From positions 1-64,000 of the forward strand of contig NZ_VYKK01000015.1 in assembly GCF_008710135.1 (NCBI RefSeq): a stretch of 64,000 bases of DNA, read 5' to 3'. The notes beneath the pieces are model-generated. The model saw only the letters and a list, made by a program, of their open reading frames with translations. It did not search any database and had not been told where the DNA came from. This DNA comes from Paenibacillus spiritus (lineage in GTDB: Bacteria > Bacillota > Bacilli > Paenibacillales > Paenibacillaceae). Shown here one piece after another: positions 61,174 to 64,000 of the stretch. The position numbers and the translations under genes were made by a program. The stretch's first letter is position 1. Every line of letters starts with the position of its first letter.

Positions 61174-61983
61174 TCAATGAAGCTTGCCGCTTGGCGCAGC
61201 GGAGGGGGATTCGGCTGCCGGGTGAGGGCGCCCCTCTCCTGCGGAGTTCCGGGACGGAGTCTGAAAAGCGAAGGACAACACGCCTCGGGAACAGCCATCT
61301 GCGCAGACGCCGCAGAGAATGCAATCCGGGTGATCGTTCCGGCCGGATCGAACCATCCTGGCTACTTCCAGACTCATGGGACAGTTGCGGGAGCAGGTCC
61401 CGCAGCCGGTACAACGGGAGGGATCGGCGACAAGGCGCAGGGATGGCAGCCCAAGACGATTCCGGAGCCGGACGCCAAGTATCATAAACGGCGCCATCCA
61501 GCAGATAGAGCGGCACATGGCGCGGCGTCCGGTAATCATCGCCAGCCCGGCTATAAGGGCGACCACGGCGAAATAAGTGGCCAGACCCGGCAGATCGGCG
61601 GCGGAGAAGCCGTGATTCGTCATGTAGAACGGATGGACCGAGCGGATGCCGCCGGCGTGGACAAAGGCAGCGGCGATGCCGATCAGCCAGGGGACCCAGA
61701 TCCAGAACTTGATCCGGTCCATCCGTCGCCCGGGAAGGCGGGTATCCACGACCGTCCGGCAGCATTCCTGCAGGCCGCCGGCCGGACAGAGCCAGCCGCA
61801 GAAGGCGCGCCCGAAGACCAGCGATCCGAGAAACAAGGCGGCGAACATCAGAAAGCTGCCGCTCACAACGCCTGCGGCTCCGCCCGTAAGGATGAGATAA
61901 GGCGAGAAATAGTACAGGGTCGCCGGAAAAAACAAGAACGATACGAACAGCAGCAGCCTGCGAATTTTCTGTCGTCTGGGCAT
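61174..61983 (-). CDS. NapH-like 4Fe-4S membrane protein
   Basis: A 269-residue protein. Four membrane helices surround AFCGWLCPAGGLQECC and AMCRSICWMAP, the paired CxxxCP-type motifs of the NapH/MauN/NosR group. Two [4Fe-4S] sites lie in the C-terminal cytoplasmic part (CTGCGTCSRNCP and CILCGVCADGC). It would pass electrons across or along the membrane to an unknown partner; no nitrate or methylamine genes are near. It is divergent from a PadR regulator across a perfect palindrome, which probably controls it. Confidence 0.85.
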   Translation of the reverse strand: MPRRQKIRRLLLFVSFLFFPATLYYFSPYLILTGGAAGVVSGSFLMFAALFLGSLVFGRAFCGWLCPAGGLQECCRTVVDTRLPGRRMDRIKFWIWVPWLIGIAAAFVHAGGIRSVHPFYMTNHGFSAADLPGLATYFAVVALIAGLAMITGRRAMCRSICWMAPFMILGVRLRNRLGLPSLRLVADPSRCTGCGTCSRNCPMSLEVARMVRSGRNDHPDCILCGVCADGCSRGVLSFAFQTPSRNSAGEGRPHPAAESPSAAPSGKLH

Positions 61984-62000
61984 CTGTTATCCTCCCGCAG

Positions 62001-62023
62001 CGGCCTGATCCGGCCGTTTTTTT
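62001..62023 (+). terminator. Plus-strand terminator upstream of PadR gene
   Basis: CGGCC (62001-62005) and GGCCG (62012-62016) form a short stem followed by seven T residues, just before the palindrome. It may shield the regulator from readthrough. Confidence 0.6.
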
Positions 62024-62029
62024 GTCTTA

Positions 62030-62050
62030 ACTATATCATCATGATATAGT
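62030..62050. promoter_or_regulatory. Palindromic operator, probably PadR's
   Basis: ACTATATCAT and ATGATATAGT form a perfect 10-1-10 inverted repeat centred on 62040, 42 bases before the PadR ATG and 47 bases before the NapH-like start. Confidence 0.75.
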
Positions 62051-62091
62051 CAAGGGAGTGAGATTTATCGCTCTGAACGGGAGGGGTCTGT

Positions 62092-62652
62092 ATGGCCAAA
62101 ATGAATCATACGATTTACATTATTCTCGGCTTGCTGAACCATGAGGAGCTGAGCGGCTATGATATCAAGAAGAGGATCGACGGCATGATCCGTCATTTCT
62201 GGGAGATCGGTTACGGTCAGATCTATCCGACCCTGAAGACGATGGAGGAAGACGCGTTGATCGAGCGCGCCGCCGCGAAGAGGGGGAGAGGGCCGGAGCG
62301 CAGCCTGTACCGCATAACGGCGGCCGGGCAGGAGGAGCTCCGCCGTTGGCTGGGGCTTCCGGAATCCCGGGAATATGTCAAATACGAAGTGCTGGTCAAG
62401 CTGTTCTTCGGCGCCGCCGTCCCGGCCGAAGAGAACCGTCGGCGGATAACAGCGTTCCGGGAGCGCCATGCGCAGAATGCGGAGCTGATGGGAGTTTTTG
62501 CGGGCAATCTGGAGCGGGTCCTGAAGGAGAGCCCGGATCATTTGTACTACTACTTGACGGTGCTGTTCGGGGAAGAGATCTACGGCGCTTACCTGCGCTG
62601 GGCGGACCGGGCGTTGAAGCTGCTGGAAGAAGCGGGGGAGAAGGAGAAGTAA
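62092..62652 (+). CDS. PadR-family transcriptional regulator
   Basis: A 186-residue PadR protein. The winged helix (IYIILGLLNHEELSGYDIKKRI, then GYGQIYPTLKTMEEDALIE and YRITAAGQEEL) occupies residues 8-85, followed by a C-terminal dimerising helical domain of subfamily Vir_act_alpha_C size. GGGAGGGG precedes the ATG. The palindrome in the divergent gap is the likely binding site; the ligand is unknown. Confidence 0.9.
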   Translation: MAKMNHTIYIILGLLNHEELSGYDIKKRIDGMIRHFWEIGYGQIYPTLKTMEEDALIERAAAKRGRGPERSLYRITAAGQEELRRWLGLPESREYVKYEVLVKLFFGAAVPAEENRRRITAFRERHAQNAELMGVFAGNLERVLKESPDHLYYYLTVLFGEEIYGAYLRWADRALKLLEEAGEKEK

Positions 62653-62712
62653 CCGGCCGCGGAGGCCGGACCTCCCTGGACCTGACAGAAGGCGGGGAAT
62701 TCAGCAGCAACC

Positions 62713-62755
62713 GCAAGCCGCCCGGCAGGCTTCTAACGCCTGCCGGGCGGCTTGC
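62713..62755. terminator. Bidirectional hairpin between convergent genes
   Basis: A perfect 18-bp stem (62713-62730 with 62738-62755), a 7-base loop and no long T run. Confidence 0.65.
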
Positions 62756-62763
62756 CGGCAGCG

Positions 62764-63648
62764 TCAGTTGGCCGCGGTCTCCTTCTTGGGAGGAACGACG
62801 GGCACATAAATATCCATCTCCAGCTGCTCGTTCCGGTCGCGCCAGCAGCGTTCGTCGTAATACTCGAAATCCGCAGCCTGAGCGAGTTCATAGCCGGAGT
62901 GGGGCAGCCACTCGCTGTAAATGCTGTTCCAGGTCTCCTGAATGGAAGCGGTGAACTGCTCTGCCGGAACCCGGGGAGTCGTGAAGACGGCGTAGGTCTG
63001 CTCGGGGAAGCTCCGAACCGCAGCGCCCTCCGGAGGCTTCGCGTCCGGCTTGCACTCGACGCCGATGACGTAGGCGAAATCGCCGGTGTCCAGGTTGTGA
63101 TCGGTGCAGATGCCGTATTCCGCCGTGGATACCGCCTGGTCCATCAAGGTCTTTCCGAGTTCCTCCTGCATGTAGCGCTGCCAGAAGGCAGGGATCTCCC
63201 GGTTGTTCTGTCCGTTATCGCTCCGGGTAGTCAGACTGTACCCCAGGATGTGAAAAGCAGGTTTCACTTCGATCCGATAATTCATGCGAATTCCTCCTAA
63301 ATAAGAATGGATCCGCTTCCGCTGCAATTCGGCTTTGCCGTAGGCCGGAGCGTGAATTCCCCGCTTCCGGTAGTCTCCGGGGGTCATGCCGAACAGCTTG
63401 CGAAAGGCGCGGATAAAGGTCTCCGGCGAGCCGAAACCGCAATCGAGCGCAATTTCAATCAGCTTGTCGTCCGTATGCGCGATCCGGAATGCCGCCATCA
63501 CCAGCCGCCGCTTGCGGACATAGTCCATGACAGGGACGCCAGCCATCGCCTGAAAGACGCGGTGGAAATGAAAATCGGAGAAGCCTGCCAGCCGGGCCAG
63601 TTCCTGCAGCGTCAGCTCTTCGCAAAGATGCTCCTCGATATAATCCAC
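62764..63648 (-). CDS. AraC-family regulator with GyrI-like effector domain
   Basis: At least 294 residues. The AraC double helix-turn-helix (LTLQELARLAGFSDFHFHRVFQAM, then ALDCGFGSPETFIRAFRKLFGMTPGDYRK) comes first, followed by a GyrI-like ligand domain from about residue 120, as in Rob/SbmC-type multidrug regulators. The listed start is the GTG at 63648, which has no ribosome site. The frame stays open upstream to ATT at 63681, exactly 8 bases after AAGGAGG, giving the usual family N-terminus ISTYEAIIQQAVDYIEEHL; translation may begin there. Confidence 0.87.
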   Translation of the reverse strand: MDYIEEHLCEELTLQELARLAGFSDFHFHRVFQAMAGVPVMDYVRKRRLVMAAFRIAHTDDKLIEIALDCGFGSPETFIRAFRKLFGMTPGDYRKRGIHAPAYGKAELQRKRIHSYLGGIRMNYRIEVKPAFHILGYSLTTRSDNGQNNREIPAFWQRYMQEELGKTLMDQAVSTAEYGICTDHNLDTGDFAYVIGVECKPDAKPPEGAAVRSFPEQTYAVFTTPRVPAEQFTASIQETWNSIYSEWLPHSGYELAQAADFEYYDERCWRDRNEQLEMDIYVPVVPPKKETAAN

Positions 63649-63741
63649 CGCCTGCTGAATGATCGCTTCGTAAGTCGAAATCGTTCTCGCCTCCTTCGTA
63701 AGTTATTGTACCGATACGGGAACCGGTGTTCTTGACGATTC

Positions 63742-63771
63742 TTGCGGTTCTCCGCCCGCATTCGTTACAAT
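63742..63771 (+). promoter_or_regulatory. Candidate cysK promoter
   Basis: TTGCGG (63742-63747) and TACAAT (63766-63771) with an 18-base spacer, 35 bases before the start. Confidence 0.45.
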
Positions 63772-63806
63772 GAATGAATCTTAGTTCATGAAAGCGGGGA
63801 AATCGG

Positions 63807-64000
63807 ATGGGAATTCAAGTAGCGCAATCCATTCTGGACCTGATCGGCAACACGCCTGCCGTGCGGCTGAACCGGCTGACGGGCCCGGAAGACGCCGAGG
63901 TGCTGGTGAAGCTGGAACGCTTCAATCCCAGCGGAAGCGTCAAGGACCGGGCTGCCTACAACTTGGTTCGGGAAGCGGAGCGCCGGGGACTGCTGCGGCC
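63807..64000 (+). CDS. cysK: Cysteine synthase (O-acetylserine sulfhydrylase), partial
   Basis: The first 64 codons of a PLP enzyme: SILDLIGNTPAVRLNRL, then KLERFNPSGSVKDRAAYNL, where the lysine of GSVKDR binds PLP. The rest is beyond the window. It joins O-acetylserine with sulfide to make cysteine; a cystathionine beta-synthase-like homologue cannot be excluded from this fragment. GCGGGGA precedes the ATG. Confidence 0.87.
   Translation, partial: MGIQVAQSILDLIGNTPAVRLNRLTGPEDAEVLVKLERFNPSGSVKDRAAYNLVREAERRGLLR

Overview
This is a high-GC Bacilli chromosome, most likely Paenibacillus or a close Paenibacillaceae relative. The gene set points there: YugP-type protease, the YqhH/YqhG pair, a YqzE-like protein, YkvI, RelQ, class II NrdJ, SLH-anchored surface proteins, a GlnR/TnrA operator and an ahpCF operon. 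Strong AAGGAGG-type ribosome binding sites fit a Firmicute. The assignment is by recognition only; no search was run.

Layout: 1-87 is the right end of an IS3-family insertion sequence. 0.1-20 kb is ordinary chromosome: MerR and a zinc protease; an ammonium transporter operon with a GlnD-like nucleotidyltransferase and a DEDD exonuclease; a JAMM peptidase; a TlpA/ResA-type thioredoxin; citramalate synthase; DNA polymerase Y; ferredoxin; a TPR/L,D-transpeptidase; class 2 PyrD; the alarmone synthetase RelQ; two convergent paralogous RsmF-type rRNA methyltransferases flanking an RsuA-type pseudouridine synthase and a Cof-type phosphatase; and a GT4 glycosyltransferase.

20.1-27.3 kb is a sharply AT-rich foreign island. 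It holds a RadC/JAB protein and a tightly overlapping three-gene operon: a predicted restriction-fold nuclease, a small middle component, and an SMC/Rad50-like ATPase with a CPACG zinc-hook motif. This looks like an ABC three-component (ABC-3C) anti-invader system. Its 3' flank carries two diverged tandem copies of a possible structured RNA element.

27.4-44.8 kb returns to core sequence: YkvI, xpt, small conserved proteins, tRNA-Leu(CAG), then an operon pairing a dockerin-bearing Big_5-repeat surface protein with a cohesin-SLH wall protein, which together suggest a two-part cell-surface assembly. A decayed patch follows (internally deleted methyltransferase, HAD stub), then YbaK-like deacylase, divergent polysaccharide deacetylase, CwlD-like amidase, YqzE-like protein, a secreted unknown and YqhG/YqhH.

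44.8-64 kb: nrdJ under two NrdR boxes; an AT-rich TetR/VOC pair; a GT14-type glycosyltransferase; a TetR/NmrA-like pair with a LmrA/QdoR-type box; ahpCF with a perfect Fur-type box over its promoter; a divergent HprK; small hydrophilic proteins; CmpB-type membrane protein; SDR; signal peptidase I; a diguanylate cyclase with an I-site; YhdH/YhfP oxidoreductase; a NapH-like ferredoxin membrane protein divergent from a PadR regulator across a perfect palindrome; an AraC/GyrI-like regulator possibly started by AUU; and the beginning of a cysteine synthase.
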